A stretch of DNA of 35,439 nucleotides from Pseudomonadota bacterium (GCA_021847305.1 JAJZTZ010000011.1:1-35439); one strand, 5' to 3'; shown: positions 21,864-33,708, counted from the first letter of the stretch. The notes: generated by a model not told the origin, from the letters alone. A program made the numbers and translations.

Positions 21864-22977
21864 CCTGCAATTGCTGCGCCGTGTTTTGCCGCAGATTCTG
21901 ATACAGCTCATCAAAAGCCGTTTCGATCTCGGCGCGCTTCTGCTTGTCGTTCAGCAATTCCAGCAATGCCGCACTCAAGGCCTCTGGCGTTGCGGCTTCC
22001 TGCAGTAATTCCGGAACGACAAATCGTCCTGCCAGAATATTGGGCAAGCCGACCCAGGGTTGCAAGCGCTTGCGCTTGATCAGCCACCAGGAGAATTTCG
22101 GCATTTTGTAGGTGATGACCATGGGGCGTCCCAGCAGCGCGGCCTCAAGCGTGGCCGTACCGGAGGCGGCCAATACCACATCGGCCGCAGTCATGGCCTC
22201 ATGCGCATGGCCGAACATGATTTTTAGCGGCAGATGCGCTGCATCAAGACGATACAGAGCGCTTTCAAATAACTCGTGCGTCTTACGTGTCGCCAGGGGA
22301 ACCAGAATCGTCACCCCTTCGACCTGCTCAACCAGGCGTTTGGCCGTTTCAATAAACAATTCGGCGTGAAATTCGAGCTCGCTATTACGGCTGCCTGGCA
22401 GAAAGGTCACAACCGGGCCAACGGCAGGCAGGCGCAACTGTTCGCGCATCGGTTTACGATCTGCCGAATGCGGCAGAAAGTCGGCCAGCGGATATCCGAC
22501 GTAGCGGGCCGGCACACCATGTGGTTTGTACAGTTCCGGCTCAAAAGGAAACACGCACAGCACCAGCGATACAGCCTTCTTGATTGCCAGCACACGCTTT
22601 GCCCGCCACGCCCAGATTGACGGGCTGACATAGTGAACAGTGGTCACGCCGGCTTTTTTTAGCTGGCGCTCGATTTCAAGATTGAAATCGGGTGCGTCCA
22701 CACCGATGAAAAGATCGGGCGGATCGGACTTGAGGCGTGCAATCAATTCCTTGCGCATGCGCACGATCGACCGGTAGTGCTTTAAAACCTCAACGTAGCC
22801 CCGAACCGACAGCATTTCCATCGGATACCAGCTAGTTGCGCCGGCCGCCTGCATTTTCGGACCGGCAATACCGTAAAACTGAAGCTCAGGTACTCGCTGC
22901 CTCAGACTTTTTATCAAGTGCGCGGCAAGCTGATCCCCCGAAGCTTCGCCGGCGACTATGGCAATTTTTTTTACCAC
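21829..22977 (-). CDS. lpxB: Lipid-A-disaccharide synthase
   Basis: [46 protein letters not shown]...[32 protein letters not shown]...[12 protein letters not shown] start. Confidence 0.96.
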   Translation of the reverse strand: MVKKIAIVAGEASGDQLAAHLIKSLRQRVPELQFYGIAGPKMQAAGATSWYPMEMLSVRGYVEVLKHYRSIVRMRKELIARLKSDPPDLFIGVDAPDFNLEIERQLKKAGVTTVHYVSPSIWAWRAKRVLAIKKAVSLVLCVFPFEPELYKPHGVPARYVGYPLADFLPHSADRKPMREQLRLPAVGPVVTFLPGSRNSELEFHAELFIETAKRLVEQVEGVTILVPLATRKTHELFESALYRLDAAHLPLKIMFGHAHEAMTAADVVLAASGTATLEAALLGRPMVITYKMPKFSWWLIKRKRLQPWVGLPNILAGRFVVPELLQEAATPEALSAALLELLNDKQKRAEIETAFDELYQNLRQNTAQQLQDALLPLLGEAH

Positions 22978-22995
22978 GAGCGTGATTCTTATGTT

Positions 22996-23775
22996 TTATC
23001 GAACAATCCCGCGTGTACTGCGAGCCAGGAAATCAACCAGCAGCCCCACTTCTGCCTGGTCCTTTGCCTGCTCCTCCAATGCTTCGCGAGCCTCGGCCAA
23101 CCCCAGGCCCTGCCGGTAAAGCGTCTTATAGGCACGCTTGATGGCGGCGATGGCCTCCGGCGAAAATCCGCGGCGCTTCAGGCCTTCAGAATTGATGCCG
23201 AAAGGCTTGGCTTCATGACCGGCCGCAGTGACATATGGCGGTATATCCTTGAAGGTAATCGTACCCATACCGGTAATCACGTGAGAGCCGATCTTGCAGA
23301 ACTGGTGGGCCACGGTAAAGCCGCCCAGGATAGCATGGTCGTCCACTTCAACGTGCCCCGCTATCGATGCATTGTTGGCGAAAATCGTGTTGTTTCCGAC
23401 AATGCAGTCATGAGCAATATGCACATAGGCCATGATCCAGTTGTCGTTGCCAATACGTGTAACACCCGTGTCCTGGATGGTGCCACAATTGAACGTGCAG
23501 AACTCACGAATGGTGTTCCGGTCACCAATCTCAAGCCGCGTCGGTTCGCCGGCATATTTCTTGTCCTGCGGGATTTCCCCCAATGAGACAAACTGAAAAA
23601 TGCGGTTGTCGCGACCAATCCGGGTATGTCCGGTAATCACAGCATGCGCCCCGATGCTGGTGTTTTCACCAATTTCAACGTGTTCGCCGATCACGGCATA
23701 TGGGCCGATACTTACCCCTGCCGCGATCTTGGCCCCGGGTGCAATGATGGCGGTGGGATGAATCAATTCGCTCAT
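22996..23775 (-). CDS. lpxA: Acyl-ACP--UDP-N-acetylglucosamine O-acyltransferase
   Basis: MSELIHPTAIIAPGAKIAAGVSIGPYAVIGEHVEIGENTSIGAHAVITGHTRIG...hexapeptide repeats; FNCGTIQDTGVTRIGNDNWIMAYVHIAHDC. Confidence 0.96.
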   Translation of the reverse strand: MSELIHPTAIIAPGAKIAAGVSIGPYAVIGEHVEIGENTSIGAHAVITGHTRIGRDNRIFQFVSLGEIPQDKKYAGEPTRLEIGDRNTIREFCTFNCGTIQDTGVTRIGNDNWIMAYVHIAHDCIVGNNTIFANNASIAGHVEVDDHAILGGFTVAHQFCKIGSHVITGMGTITFKDIPPYVTAAGHEAKPFGINSEGLKRRGFSPEAIAAIKRAYKTLYRQGLGLAEAREALEEQAKDQAEVGLLVDFLARSTRGIVR

Positions 23776-23780
23776 TGAGT

Positions 23781-24233
23781 TCACAGCGCCTTCAGAGTAC
23801 ACATCAGTTCGGCTTCGGTAGCCACTTTGCCGTCTACCAGAGCCTGTGCGGTGTATTTCCAGATACCCTTTACGGTACGGGTAATTTCAACATTCAACAC
23901 CAACTGGTCGCCAGGGCCGACCGGACGTTTGAAACGGGCGCTGTCAATGCCGACAAAGTAATAAACTGATTTGTCGTCCGGCAATGTATCCATGGTCTTG
24001 AATGAAAGAATTGCCGCTGTCTGAGCCAGCGCCTCAATGATAAGCACACCCGGCATCACAGGGTGATGCGGGAAATGTCCGGGGAAAAATGGCTCATTGA
24101 TCGTGACGTTTTTGATCGCACTAATACGCTTACCCGGTTCACATTCCAGAACGCGGTCGACCAGCAGGAACGGATATCGATGCGGCAGGTATTTCAAAAT
24201 CTGATGAATATCCATCATGCTCTGTTCGCTCAC
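23781..24233 (-). CDS. fabZ: 3-hydroxyacyl-ACP dehydratase FabZ
   Basis: [23 protein letters not shown]...[32 protein letters not shown]. Start ambiguous: GTG 24233 or ATG 24218/24215. Confidence 0.96.
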   Translation of the reverse strand: MSEQSMMDIHQILKYLPHRYPFLLVDRVLECEPGKRISAIKNVTINEPFFPGHFPHHPVMPGVLIIEALAQTAAILSFKTMDTLPDDKSVYYFVGIDSARFKRPVGPGDQLVLNVEITRTVKGIWKYTAQALVDGKVATEAELMCTLKAL

Positions 24234-25258
24234 GTCTTGTTTCCTTTCAATGATTCCAATGACTTTTCCAATTCGCTGATGCGCGCCGCCAATTCATCGA
24301 TGTGTTTCATGTTGGCAGCAGTGCGCAGCCATGCCCTGTGCTCCATGACCGGCATGGCAGAAGAATATTTTCCCGGCTCAGTGATCGATTTGGTGACCAG
24401 GGTGCCGGCCGTGACATGGACCCCTTCAGCCAGGGTCAGATGGCCCAGTACCATACCACCGCCGCCGACAGTACTACCCGCGCCGATTACGGCACTGCCG
24501 GCAACCCCGGCACAACCGGCCATTGCCACATTTTCGCCCACCCGGACGTTGTGGGCGATTTGGATCTGGTTGTCGAGCTTGACTCCGTCCGCTATCACCG
24601 TATCGTTGAGTGCGCCACGATCAATGGTCGTGTTGGCGCCAACTTCCACATCGTCACCTACTACGACTCGCCCGATTTGCGGAATTTTCAGCCATTTGCC
24701 ATGTTCATTGGCAAATCCGAATCCGTCGGCACCGATGACCGCACCCGCATGAATGATGGCGCGTTTACCGATTTGGCAGCCATGGTAAACGGTTACATTG
24801 GGATACAGCAGGCTATCGTCACCGATCTTGACGTTTTCGCCCAGGTGGCAACCAGCCATGATGACGGCGTTGACCCCCACTTCCACTCCGGCGGCCAGTG
24901 TAACCAGCGGGCCAATGCTGGCGGATGGGTCAATCCGTACCCCCTGCGCAACGACCGCAGTCGGGTGAATGCCGGGTTCAAAGCGTTTGCGCGGATTGAG
25001 CAGAGCCGTGGCCTTGGCATAACAGGCATACGGATTATGCGCCAGGATGCGCGGTAAATGCGTGATTTCCTGCAGATCTGGATGCAAAATCACCGCACTG
25101 GCCTGCGTCTTGTCCAGTTGCTTGCGATATTTTGAATTGGTCAGGAAAGACAAGTGGCCAGTCTGGGCTTCCTCCAGACTGGCCACCTGATGTATTTCAA
25201 TCGCCCCGTCACCTACCAGTGTTTCACCCAGCAGGCGGGCTAACTCCGCCAGTTGCAT
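24230..25258 (-). CDS. lpxD: UDP-3-O-acylglucosamine N-acyltransferase
   Basis: [46 protein letters not shown]...hexapeptide repeats...[42 protein letters not shown]. Confidence 0.96.
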   Translation of the reverse strand: MQLAELARLLGETLVGDGAIEIHQVASLEEAQTGHLSFLTNSKYRKQLDKTQASAVILHPDLQEITHLPRILAHNPYACYAKATALLNPRKRFEPGIHPTAVVAQGVRIDPSASIGPLVTLAAGVEVGVNAVIMAGCHLGENVKIGDDSLLYPNVTVYHGCQIGKRAIIHAGAVIGADGFGFANEHGKWLKIPQIGRVVVGDDVEVGANTTIDRGALNDTVIADGVKLDNQIQIAHNVRVGENVAMAGCAGVAGSAVIGAGSTVGGGGMVLGHLTLAEGVHVTAGTLVTKSITEPGKYSSAMPVMEHRAWLRTAANMKHIDELAARISELEKSLESLKGNKT

Positions 25259-25269
25259 AGTGGTTGCAA

Positions 25270-25770
25270 TTATTTATCGTTAGCGAGTGCTTTGAGCACC
25301 TTGTCGGTGATATCAATACGCGGGCTGAAATAGACCGCTTCTTGCAAAATCAGGTCGAATTTTTCGGTCTCGGCGATATTCTGGATGACTTTATTGGCGC
25401 GGTCCTGCACAGCGGCCAATTCTTCATTGCGACGCAGATTCAGGTCCTCACGGAATTCGCGCTGAGAACGCTGGAATTCACGATTCAGGTTGGCCAGGTC
25501 GCGTTCCTTATTATGGCGATCGGTATCGCTCATGGTCATGCCATCTTTTTCCAGCTGGGATTGCAGATCACGAGCCTGTTTGGCCATTTTCTGCAAATCC
25601 TGTTCGCGTGAAGCGAATTCTTTTTCCAGCTTTTTCTGCGCCTTGAGTGCCGGCGCTGCTTCGCGAAAAATCCGGTCGGTGTTGACAAAGCCGATCTTGG
25701 CATCGGCCAGCGCCACCGCCGGTATCTGCGCACTTACCAGCAAGGCGGCTGCAATAATCCATTTACGCAC
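25270..25770 (-). CDS. skp: OmpH/Skp family periplasmic chaperone
   Basis: Signal peptide, then KIGFVNTDRIFREAAPALKAQKKLEKEFASREQDLQKM..., long coiled coil; between bamA and lpxD. GTG start. Confidence 0.92.
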   Translation of the reverse strand: MRKWIIAAALLVSAQIPAVALADAKIGFVNTDRIFREAAPALKAQKKLEKEFASREQDLQKMAKQARDLQSQLEKDGMTMSDTDRHNKERDLANLNREFQRSQREFREDLNLRRNEELAAVQDRANKVIQNIAETEKFDLILQEAVYFSPRIDITDKVLKALANDK

Positions 25771-25791
25771 AATCTCTCTCCTGTCCGTTCC

Positions 25792-25807
25792 GTGACATTG
25801 TTGTCAC
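25792..25807 (-). repeat. Perfect 6-bp hairpin GTGACA-ACAA-TGTCAC between bamA and skp
   Basis: Read directly: plus strand gtgacattgttgtcac in the 40-bp intergenic gap. Confidence 0.6.
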
Positions 25808-25810
25808 AAA

Positions 25811-28105
25811 TTAAAATGTGGTGCCCAGCATGAACTGGAAGCGCTGAATACGATCGTCATCAGCTTTCTTCAAAGGAGTCGCCAGACTGAAGCGCAACGG
25901 GCCAACCGGGGAAATCCAGCTGACTCCGAAACCAGCCGAGTAGCGAATATCCTGGGTATCGAACTTGGCATAGCGGCCCAGGTAATCGCCTGGCCCCCAA
26001 ACATCGCCCGCATCGAAGAACGCACTGACGCGTACCGATTTGTCATTGTGCATACCCGGAAATGGGAAGAACAGTTCAGCATTGGCAACGATACGTTTGG
26101 TCCCCCCCAGTGCCAGGCCATTGATATCCTTCGGGCCGATGGTCGCGTTATCAAACCCGCGCACCGAGGAAACGCCGCCGGCATAATAACTCTTGTAGAA
26201 TGGCAGCGGCTGGCCGTTGAGGCCACCGGCTGTACCAGCTTCACCGTTGAGCATCAAAGTAAAATTCTGTGACAGCGGGTAGAACCACTGACGCTGGTAA
26301 CTGGCCTTGTAATACTCAATATCCCCCGCCGGCAAACCCCACTCAGTTGACAGACGCTGGTAAGTACCCTTGGTCGGATACAGCAGGCTGTCGCGCTCAT
26401 CGCGCGCCCAGCCAATGCTGCCAATTACGGTAGTGTTACGGTTACCAAACTGATTAACAAAATCGATATAGCGCTGCGGACTGGTACTTGTTACGCCAAT
26501 CGAAGTGTTTTCAGCCGACAGGCCGAACAGTACGGTATCGATTTCAGTAAAAGGAACGCCCAGACGTACCCCACCACCAGTGGTATGGCTGGTATAGGGG
26601 GCAGTTTGCAGCATGGTTGTGTCGATATTGCGTTGATACACATCGTAGCCCAGACTTACGCCATCGGGGGTAAAGTAAGGATTGGTATAAGAGACCGAGT
26701 AGACCTTGTTCACTCGGCCTGAATTCATCTGCAAAGCCAGCTGGTTGCCGGAACCGAAAACGTTATTCTGCGACACGGAACCGGAAAGAATGAAACCCTC
26801 GGCACTGGAGTAACCGGCACCGAGCATGATGGAGCCCGTTGGTTTCTCGGTAACATTGACATTAAGGTCAACCTGATCCGTCGTACCGGTCACCGCGGGC
26901 GTTTCCAGATTCACGTCCGAGAAGAAGCCCAGCCGGTTCACACGGGTCTTGGATTGTTCGATTTTTTTGTTCGAATACCAAGCCCCTTCCATCTGACGGA
27001 ATTCACGCCGTACGACTTCGTCGCGTGTTTTGGTGTTGCCGGTCACATTGATGTGGCGAACATAGGTGCGACGGCCCGGATCGACGAAAAAGGTGAATGC
27101 CACTTCATGCTTTTCCTTGTTCAAATCAGGAACGGCATTGACGTTGGCAAAAGCATAACCATCTTCACCCAGACGATCAGAAATGGCTTTGGTCGAAGCA
27201 GTCAGTTTTTCGCGTGAAAAGGCATCCCCGGTTTTCAGGGTAATCAACTTGCGCAATTCATCTTCCGGCACCGGGAATTTACCGCCCATATTAATGCCGG
27301 TAACGGTATATTTTTCGCCTTCACTGATTCCCAGGGTAACGTAAATATCGCGCTTGTCCGGAGAAATCGACACCTGGGTTGAATTGATGGCGAATTCGAG
27401 ATAACCGCGATTCAGATAGTAGGATCGCAGGTTCTCCAGATCACCTTGCAGCTTCTGCTTCGAGTACTGATCGTTTTTGGTGTACCACGACAACCAGTTG
27501 GATGTTCCCTGGGAGAACATGTCCAGCAGATCGCTTTCCTTGAAAGCATGGGCGCCGATGATATGAATCTGTTTAATCTTGGCCGCCTCACCTTCATTAA
27601 TGTCAAAGGTAATGGCTACACGGTTGCGTTCAAGTGGTGTGACTGTGGTCTTGATGTCCACAGCATACTTGCCGCGACTGAAATACTGGCGTTTCATTTC
27701 CTGCTCGGCCTTATCGAGCACTGAGCGGTCCAGGATACGGGATTCAGCCAGACCGATTTGCTTGAAACTCTCCTTCAACTGATCCTTATTGAATTCCTTC
27801 AGGCCGTTGAAAGTAATTTCCGCAATTGCGGGTCTTTCGGCCACATTGACGATCAGCACATTCCCCTGCACTTCAAGGCTTACGTCCTTGAAGAAGCCGG
27901 TAGCGTAAAGGGCTTTAATCGCCTCGGAGGCGCGCCTGTCATCCAGGGTATCGCCCACCTTGACGGGCAGATAGCTGAACACGGTGCCGGCTTCAGTACG
28001 CTGAATGCCCTCGACACGAATGTCTTTGATGACAAAGGGTTCCATGGCCCAGGCGGGAAGTGCAAAAAGGCCAGCAATAATGGCAGGGATTAGCTTTCGC
28101 TTCAT
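25811..28105 (-). CDS. bamA: Outer membrane protein assembly factor BamA
   Basis: MKRKLIPAIIAGLFALPAWAMEPFVIKDIRVEGIQRTEAGTVFSYLPVKVGD (signal peptide and POTRA), ...SVRGFDNATIGP...RYSAGFGVSWISPVGPLRFSLATPL...FQFMLGTTF C-terminal strand ending in Phe. Confidence 0.97.
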   Translation of the reverse strand: MKRKLIPAIIAGLFALPAWAMEPFVIKDIRVEGIQRTEAGTVFSYLPVKVGDTLDDRRASEAIKALYATGFFKDVSLEVQGNVLIVNVAERPAIAEITFNGLKEFNKDQLKESFKQIGLAESRILDRSVLDKAEQEMKRQYFSRGKYAVDIKTTVTPLERNRVAITFDINEGEAAKIKQIHIIGAHAFKESDLLDMFSQGTSNWLSWYTKNDQYSKQKLQGDLENLRSYYLNRGYLEFAINSTQVSISPDKRDIYVTLGISEGEKYTVTGINMGGKFPVPEDELRKLITLKTGDAFSREKLTASTKAISDRLGEDGYAFANVNAVPDLNKEKHEVAFTFFVDPGRRTYVRHINVTGNTKTRDEVVRREFRQMEGAWYSNKKIEQSKTRVNRLGFFSDVNLETPAVTGTTDQVDLNVNVTEKPTGSIMLGAGYSSAEGFILSGSVSQNNVFGSGNQLALQMNSGRVNKVYSVSYTNPYFTPDGVSLGYDVYQRNIDTTMLQTAPYTSHTTGGGVRLGVPFTEIDTVLFGLSAENTSIGVTSTSPQRYIDFVNQFGNRNTTVIGSIGWARDERDSLLYPTKGTYQRLSTEWGLPAGDIEYYKASYQRQWFYPLSQNFTLMLNGEAGTAGGLNGQPLPFYKSYYAGGVSSVRGFDNATIGPKDINGLALGGTKRIVANAELFFPFPGMHNDKSVRVSAFFDAGDVWGPGDYLGRYAKFDTQDIRYSAGFGVSWISPVGPLRFSLATPLKKADDDRIQRFQFMLGTTF

Positions 28106-28113
28106 GTGACTAC

Positions 28114-29478
28114 TCAAGAGGCCGCAAAAATCCGGCTAATATCGTTATAAATGGCGACCCCCATCAGCGCTGCCAGAACGGCAATGCCGATTCGCTGTCC
28201 GACTTCCATCACGCGATCGGAAACCGGGGTGCCGGTTATCATCTCCACCGTATAATACATCAGGTGCCCCCCATCGAGTAAGGGGATCGGAAAAAGATTG
28301 AACAAGCCGATATTCAGGCTGACAACAGCAACATAGCCCAAAAAGGCGATGATCCCGATCCTGGCGGTTTCGCCGGCATAATCGGCCATGGTCAATGGCC
28401 CGGACAAATTACGCATCGAAAACGAACCGGTGAGCATTTTTCCCAGCACGCGCACGGTCATGGCAATCATATCTGCCGATTTGCGCAATGCTTCATGAGC
28501 CGCACCCAGGGCTGAATAAGAAAGCTCAATGCGATAGGGGTCGAGTAAGCCTGCTACCAGTTTGGCATCCGGGCCGGCACCAATGCGGCCGATAGTGCCA
28601 TGCAGAACCGGGGTGATTTTCAGGGTTCGCTCCATACCGCCGCGTAGCACCGAAAAATCCAGCTGCTTCTCAGGTTTTGCTTTAACTATTTCAGCCATCT
28701 GATTGAAATTATTTACTTCAATACCGGATACCGCGAGCACTTTGTCGCCCACCAGCAAACCACCGCGCGCGGCAGCACCTTCCGGATCCAGCACGCCAAT
28801 GACTGGCGGCACAGGCGGGAAATATGGCGCCAGGCCAATCCGGGCAAAGGTCTGTTGGCCGATTTCCCCGTCGTTGAGGCCGCGCACATCCAGCGAAAGC
28901 AAGCGTAACTGACCGGTTGGATTGCGCACTTGAACCTGCAGCGGTTCGGCATTGATTATCGCAGCCACCAGATGTTCATGTAACTGGTTCCAATGATCAA
29001 CTGCCACGCCATCAACGGCGACAATCCAGTCACGCTCATGCAAACCGGCTTGTGCTGCCCGTGTTCCCGCCTCCGGTGCACCTATGACTGTCCGGAAATC
29101 CTGCTCACCGTGAAAATAAAGAATGCCCCAGAACAGCAGCAACGCCAGCAGCAGATTGACCAACGGCCCGGCCGCCACGACAGCGAAGCGCTTGAAAACG
29201 GATTGGCGGTTGAAGGCGCGCGACAGTTCCTCTGGCGCAACCGGACCCTCACGCTCATCCAGCATCTGCACGTAGCCGCCCAGAGGTATCAGCGAAAGCA
29301 CGAATTCCGTCTGATCCGGACCGCGCAGCGTCCGCCACAACGGCTTACCAAAGCCGATGGAAAAACGTTTGATTTTAATGTTGAACGCCTTGGCGACCCG
29401 ATAATGGCCCCACTCATGCAAAGTGATGACCAGGCCAATCATGACCAGAAATGCGAGAATTGTCTGAAGCGCGGCCAT
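28114..29478 (-). CDS. rseP: RIP metalloprotease RseP
   Basis: VITLHEWGHYRVAKAFNIKIKRFSIGFGKPLW (HEXXH), PDZ region, and LFNLFPIPLLDGGHLMYYTVEMITG (LDG motif). Confidence 0.97.
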   Translation of the reverse strand: MAALQTILAFLVMIGLVITLHEWGHYRVAKAFNIKIKRFSIGFGKPLWRTLRGPDQTEFVLSLIPLGGYVQMLDEREGPVAPEELSRAFNRQSVFKRFAVVAAGPLVNLLLALLLFWGILYFHGEQDFRTVIGAPEAGTRAAQAGLHERDWIVAVDGVAVDHWNQLHEHLVAAIINAEPLQVQVRNPTGQLRLLSLDVRGLNDGEIGQQTFARIGLAPYFPPVPPVIGVLDPEGAAARGGLLVGDKVLAVSGIEVNNFNQMAEIVKAKPEKQLDFSVLRGGMERTLKITPVLHGTIGRIGAGPDAKLVAGLLDPYRIELSYSALGAAHEALRKSADMIAMTVRVLGKMLTGSFSMRNLSGPLTMADYAGETARIGIIAFLGYVAVVSLNIGLFNLFPIPLLDGGHLMYYTVEMITGTPVSDRVMEVGQRIGIAVLAALMGVAIYNDISRIFAAS

Positions 29479-30683
29479 CAGGCAGCCTGCATTCCACGAC
29501 GTTCGAGCCAGTTCTGGGCGGTAGCGCGCGCAACCTGATCGGCTGCAATCACTTCCTCCAGAGTAGCGGCTGCATTGACGCTGACCGTTTGCAAGACTTC
29601 CTCGTTAAGGCGCGCAATGTCGGTAAAGGCAAGCCGGCGGTCGAGGAATGCGGCCACAGCCACTTCGTTGGCGGCGTTGAGAATAGCCGGCGCTGACCCG
29701 CCCCGCTCCAGCGCCTCGAAAGCAAGCCGCAGACACGGGAAACGGTCCAGATCGGGTTGCTCGAAATTCAGTTGCGCCACCTTGAACAGATCTAACTGCC
29801 CCACTCCGGCATCAATCCGCTCCGGATACCCCAGCGCGTAAGCAATCGGTGTGCGCATATCCGGATTACCCAGTTCGGCCAGCACCGACCCGTCGACATA
29901 CTGTACCAGTGAATGAATGACGCTTTGCGGGTGAATGACAACCTGAATATCCTTGCCCGGCACATTGAACAGCCAGTGTGCTTCGATCACTTCCAGGCCC
30001 TTGTTCATCATGGTTGCCGAATCAACGGAAATTTTCCGCCCCATGACCCAGTTGGGGTGGGCGCAGGCCTGTTCGGGCGTGACCTGTTTGAGATCTTCCA
30101 CCGGGGTGCGCCGGAAAGGCCCACCGGACGCCGTCAGCAGTATCTTGCTTACCCCGGCGCGCTGCATGTCACCGTTGTAATCACGCGGCAAGGCCTGAAA
30201 AATGGCATTGTGCTCACTGTCGATAGGCAGAAGTACGGCGCCGTTGTGATGCACTGCATCCATGAACAGTCGGCCGGACATCACCAGCGTTTCCTTGTTG
30301 GCCAGCAATACACGCTTGCCGGCCTGCGCTGCGGCAAGCGAGGGGCGCAAGCCGGCAGCACCGACGATTGCCGCCATGACATTGTCGACTTCCGGCAAAG
30401 CCGAAACGAATTCCAGCGCTTCCACGCCGCACAGAACCTCGGTTTGGCAGCCTGCCTCGCGTAGCAGGGAGCGCAACTGCTCCGCAGCCGACTCCTGCAG
30501 CACCACAGCGTAACGCGGATTAAACTGCACGCACTGTTGCGACAAACGCTCAACCTGCCCGTTGCCGGTCAGGGCAACAACCTCGAAGGCATCAGGATGA
30601 CGGGCAACGACATCCAGTGTGTTCACACCGATGGTCCCCGTTGCTCCCAGCACAGTCAATTTTTGTTTAACGGATGCGGACAT
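29478..30683 (-). CDS. dxr: 1-deoxy-D-xylulose 5-phosphate reductoisomerase
   Basis: [32 protein letters not shown]...[12 protein letters not shown]...[12 protein letters not shown]...[11 protein letters not shown]...[31 protein letters not shown]. Confidence 0.97.
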   Translation of the reverse strand: MSASVKQKLTVLGATGTIGVNTLDVVARHPDAFEVVALTGNGQVERLSQQCVQFNPRYAVVLQESAAEQLRSLLREAGCQTEVLCGVEALEFVSALPEVDNVMAAIVGAAGLRPSLAAAQAGKRVLLANKETLVMSGRLFMDAVHHNGAVLLPIDSEHNAIFQALPRDYNGDMQRAGVSKILLTASGGPFRRTPVEDLKQVTPEQACAHPNWVMGRKISVDSATMMNKGLEVIEAHWLFNVPGKDIQVVIHPQSVIHSLVQYVDGSVLAELGNPDMRTPIAYALGYPERIDAGVGQLDLFKVAQLNFEQPDLDRFPCLRLAFEALERGGSAPAILNAANEVAVAAFLDRRLAFTDIARLNEEVLQTVSVNAAATLEEVIAADQVARATAQNWLERRGMQAA

Positions 30684-30705
30684 TGCTTGCCCCAATAAAT
30701 TGAAT

Positions 30706-31509
30706 TCAGCTCAACAACAGCGCCAGCGCAGCCAGCGGCATCACAGCAGTCAAGGCATCAATGCGGTCAAGGACGCCGCCATGGCCCGGCAACAGGGTAC
30801 CGCTGTCCTTCACCCCGGCGCAACGCTTGATCCACGACTCAAACAAATCGCCGACGATGCCCAGCGCCGTCAGTCCCCATGCCAGCGGCAGAGCGACAAT
30901 CCAGCCCTGCTTGATATGTTCGGCCACCCCAAAAGCGCCAGTCTGCATCAGAATGGCCATATAAATGCTCACAGCCAGCAGAGCACCGACGACGCCTTCC
31001 CAGGTTTTTCCAGGGCTGATCGAGGGAGCGAGTTTGTGTTTGCCGAATGCCCGTCCGGCAAAATAGGCCGAACTGTCCGATATCCACACCAGCCCAAGCG
31101 TCGCAAGCACCAGCCCCTGCCCTGCTTCACGCAGTTCAATCAGGGCAATCCAGGTGGGCACCAGCAATAGCCAGCCGGTCATACCCAGGATAAAGTGGCT
31201 TTTGACATGACGCGCGCCCGCAAGCCACCAGGGAACAAGCAGCACCCACAGCGCCAGGCTCAGCAGAAACAGCGGTGCACTGGCATTGGCGTTGAACTCG
31301 GGCAGCAAAACCAGGCCGCCTAGCAAAACTCCGGCGCGGTAAATCCACGCCAACGACGCAGACAAACCGGCCAGGCGAGCCCACTCACCGGCACCGCTCC
31401 AGACAACCAACGCCAGAGCAACAGACCAGGCCCAGGAAGGCAGGAGATACAGAATGACAAAAAAAACGGCCAGCAGAACGAAGGCCGTAAGAAGACGGGT
31501 TTTAAGCAT
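30706..31509 (-). CDS. cdsA: Phosphatidate cytidylyltransferase
   Basis: Multi-TM protein with C-terminal signature [16 protein letters not shown]...[38 protein letters not shown]. Start refined to [10 protein letters not shown] at 31509. Confidence 0.95.
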   Translation of the reverse strand: MLKTRLLTAFVLLAVFFVILYLLPSWAWSVALALVVWSGAGEWARLAGLSASLAWIYRAGVLLGGLVLLPEFNANASAPLFLLSLALWVLLVPWWLAGARHVKSHFILGMTGWLLLVPTWIALIELREAGQGLVLATLGLVWISDSSAYFAGRAFGKHKLAPSISPGKTWEGVVGALLAVSIYMAILMQTGAFGVAEHIKQGWIVALPLAWGLTALGIVGDLFESWIKRCAGVKDSGTLLPGHGGVLDRIDALTAVMPLAALALLLS

Positions 31510-32260
31510 TATCTTGCAACTGTTCGCTGGTCCTGCCGAAACGGCGTTCACGCTTCTGATAGGAATGAATTGCCCGATCAAGGGCGCGTGAGTCGAAATC
31601 GGGCCAGGGGGTATCGGTAAAGTAAAGTTCCGTATAGGCAAGCTGCCACAACAGGAAATTGCTGATGCGCTGCTCGCCACCGGTGCGGATAAACAGATCC
31701 GGCTCTGGCGCATAGGCCATGGACAAATAAGGCGCAAGCGCGCTCTCATCTACACCGGCGCTGCACGCCTGCGGCTGTGCCTTGAGCAAGTGATTCATTG
31801 CCTGAACGATATCCCAGCGGCCGCCGTAATTGGCTGCAATGGTAAGGGTCAAAACCGTGTTGGCGGAGGTGCGTGCCTCGGCCGCATCGATAAGCGCATT
31901 GAGCTGAGCATCAAAACGGCTGCGATCACCGATAATTTTCAGGCGAATACCGTTTTCATGCAGCTTGCCCACTTCACGCTCCAGGGCTTTCATGAACAGC
32001 TGCATAAGCCAGGACACTTCATCCTGTGGCCGCCGCCAGTTCTCACTGGAAAATGCGAATAACGTCAGGTATTTGACCCCACGCTTGACACACGCCTTGA
32101 TGATGGAGCGAACGGATTCAACCCCCCGCTGATGCCCGGCAACGCGCGGCAGAAAGCGTTTTTTCGCCCAGCGGCCATTGCCATCCATGATAATCGCGAC
32201 GTGCTGTGGGATATCCTGCTGGTCTGGAACAGCCTGGGTAGAACTCTGGAATATCGACAT
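31502..32260 (-). CDS. uppS: Di-trans,poly-cis-undecaprenyl-diphosphate synthase
   Basis: [35 protein letters not shown]...[13 protein letters not shown]...[38 protein letters not shown]. Confidence 0.97.
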   Translation of the reverse strand: MSIFQSSTQAVPDQQDIPQHVAIIMDGNGRWAKKRFLPRVAGHQRGVESVRSIIKACVKRGVKYLTLFAFSSENWRRPQDEVSWLMQLFMKALEREVGKLHENGIRLKIIGDRSRFDAQLNALIDAAEARTSANTVLTLTIAANYGGRWDIVQAMNHLLKAQPQACSAGVDESALAPYLSMAYAPEPDLFIRTGGEQRISNFLLWQLAYTELYFTDTPWPDFDSRALDRAIHSYQKRERRFGRTSEQLQDNA

Positions 32261-32274
32261 AGGTTTCTGGCAAC

Positions 32275-32832
32275 TCAGATTGCCATCAGGTCCGCTTCCT
32301 TGGCTTGAAGTACCTTATCAACTTCGGCGATGTATTTATCGGTCAGCTTCTGGATGTCATCCTGACCACGGCGCTCTTCGTCTTCGCTGATGGTCTTGTC
32401 CTTGAGCAGGTCCTTCAGGTGGTTGTTTGCATCACGGCGGATGTTACGAACGGCCACGCGGGTGTTTTCCGCTTCACCGCGTACCACCTTGATCAGGTCT
32501 TTACGGCGCTCTTCTGTCAGCGCCGGCATGGGTACGCGCACGATATCGCCCACGGATGACGGATTCAGCCCGAGATCGGAATCACGAATGGCCTTTTCAA
32601 TGGCAGCCGCCAATTTTTTCTCATACGGGGCCACTCCCAGAGTGCGGGAATCGACCAGCGTGACGTTTGCCACCTGATTCACCGGCGTCGGGCTGCCATA
32701 ATAGTCAACCATGACATGATCAAGAATGCCGGTATGAGCGCGACCGGTACGCACTTTACCCAAATCGGTTTTCAGTGCCTCGATCGATTTTTGCATTTTT
32801 TGTTCAGCGGTCTTTTTAACATCACTAATCAT
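32275..32832 (-). CDS. frr: Ribosome recycling factor
   Basis: [57 protein letters not shown]...[38 protein letters not shown]. Confidence 0.97.
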   Translation of the reverse strand: MISDVKKTAEQKMQKSIEALKTDLGKVRTGRAHTGILDHVMVDYYGSPTPVNQVANVTLVDSRTLGVAPYEKKLAAAIEKAIRDSDLGLNPSSVGDIVRVPMPALTEERRKDLIKVVRGEAENTRVAVRNIRRDANNHLKDLLKDKTISEDEERRGQDDIQKLTDKYIAEVDKVLQAKEADLMAI

Positions 32833-32854
32833 CTTGTCATCTCCTTCCCGGTGA

Positions 32855-33574
32855 TCAGCAGGTAACCAGCGTACCTTCGTCTGCGCCCATCACCACGCGC
32901 TGCAGCGCGCCTTCCTTGAAAATACTGAAAACCTTGATATTCAGTTTCTGGTCACGACACAGCGTCAGGGCCGTAGCGTCCATTACCTTGAGATTTTTCA
33001 CGATCGCCTCATCGAAAGTCAGGCGCTGATAGCGCATGGCATCGGGATGGGTTTTCGGGTCGTCGGTATACACTCCATCGACCTTGGTGGCCTTCAGCAT
33101 CACATCGACGTTCATTTCCATGCCGCGCAAGGCGGCTGCGGTATCGGTGGTAAAAAACGGGTTGCCGGTACCGGCACCGAAAATCACCACCTTGCCTTCT
33201 TCCAGATAACGCATGGCTTTACCGCGGATATACGGTTCGGCCACCTGCTCGATATTGAGAGCAGATTGCACGCGGCTGACGATACCCTGCTGACGCATGG
33301 CGTCCTGCAACGCCAGAGCATTCATCACCGTGGCCAGCATGCCCATGTAGTCGGCTGTCGCACGGTCCATGCCTGCGGCGGCCGGCGCTACACCGCGAAA
33401 AATATTGCCGCCGCCGATGACGATGGCCACCTGAACACCCAGTTTGACCACTTCGCCAATTTCCGCGACCATCCGTTCAATCACCGTACGATTGATACCG
33501 TAGCTGTCGTCCCCCATCAGCGCTTCACCGCTCAGCTTGAGCAAAATGCGCTTGTATACAGGCGCCTGAGACAT
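32855..33574 (-). CDS. pyrH: UMP kinase
   Basis: [55 protein letters not shown]...[20 protein letters not shown]. Start refined to MSQAPVYKR at 33574. Confidence 0.97.
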   Translation of the reverse strand: MSQAPVYKRILLKLSGEALMGDDSYGINRTVIERMVAEIGEVVKLGVQVAIVIGGGNIFRGVAPAAAGMDRATADYMGMLATVMNALALQDAMRQQGIVSRVQSALNIEQVAEPYIRGKAMRYLEEGKVVIFGAGTGNPFFTTDTAAALRGMEMNVDVMLKATKVDGVYTDDPKTHPDAMRYQRLTFDEAIVKNLKVMDATALTLCRDQKLNIKVFSIFKEGALQRVVMGADEGTLVTC

Positions 33575-33624
33575 GTTCACCTCACACACATTAGAATCAT
33601 TTTTTCCCAACCAGTCTGTCCTAC

Positions 33625-33630
33625 ATTCTA
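33625..33630 (-). promoter_or_regulatory. Candidate -10 hexamer for pyrH and downstream genes
   Basis: TAGAAT (5/6 to TATAAT) on the minus strand, just downstream of the tsf terminator and about 50 nt upstream of the pyrH ATG; -35 poor. Confidence 0.28.
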
Positions 33631-33664
33631 TACAAACTGCTTAGGAAAACATCATTCCGGGTAC

Positions 33665-33692
33665 AAAAAAGGGAGGCAAGCCTCCCTTTTTT
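33665..33692 (-). terminator. Rho-independent terminator downstream of tsf
   Basis: aaaaaagggagg-caag-cctccctttttt: 12-bp perfect stem including A/U tracts, with T-run on the minus-strand 3' side, 17 nt after the tsf stop. Confidence 0.88.
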
Positions 33693-33708
33693 GCTCGGCT
33701 TGCCGTTC

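Noticed and set aside
31625-31631. Perfect sigma-E -35-like GGAACTT on the minus strand
   Set aside because: It lies within uppS coding sequence ([10 protein letters not shown]) and there is no matching -10 at the proper spacing.
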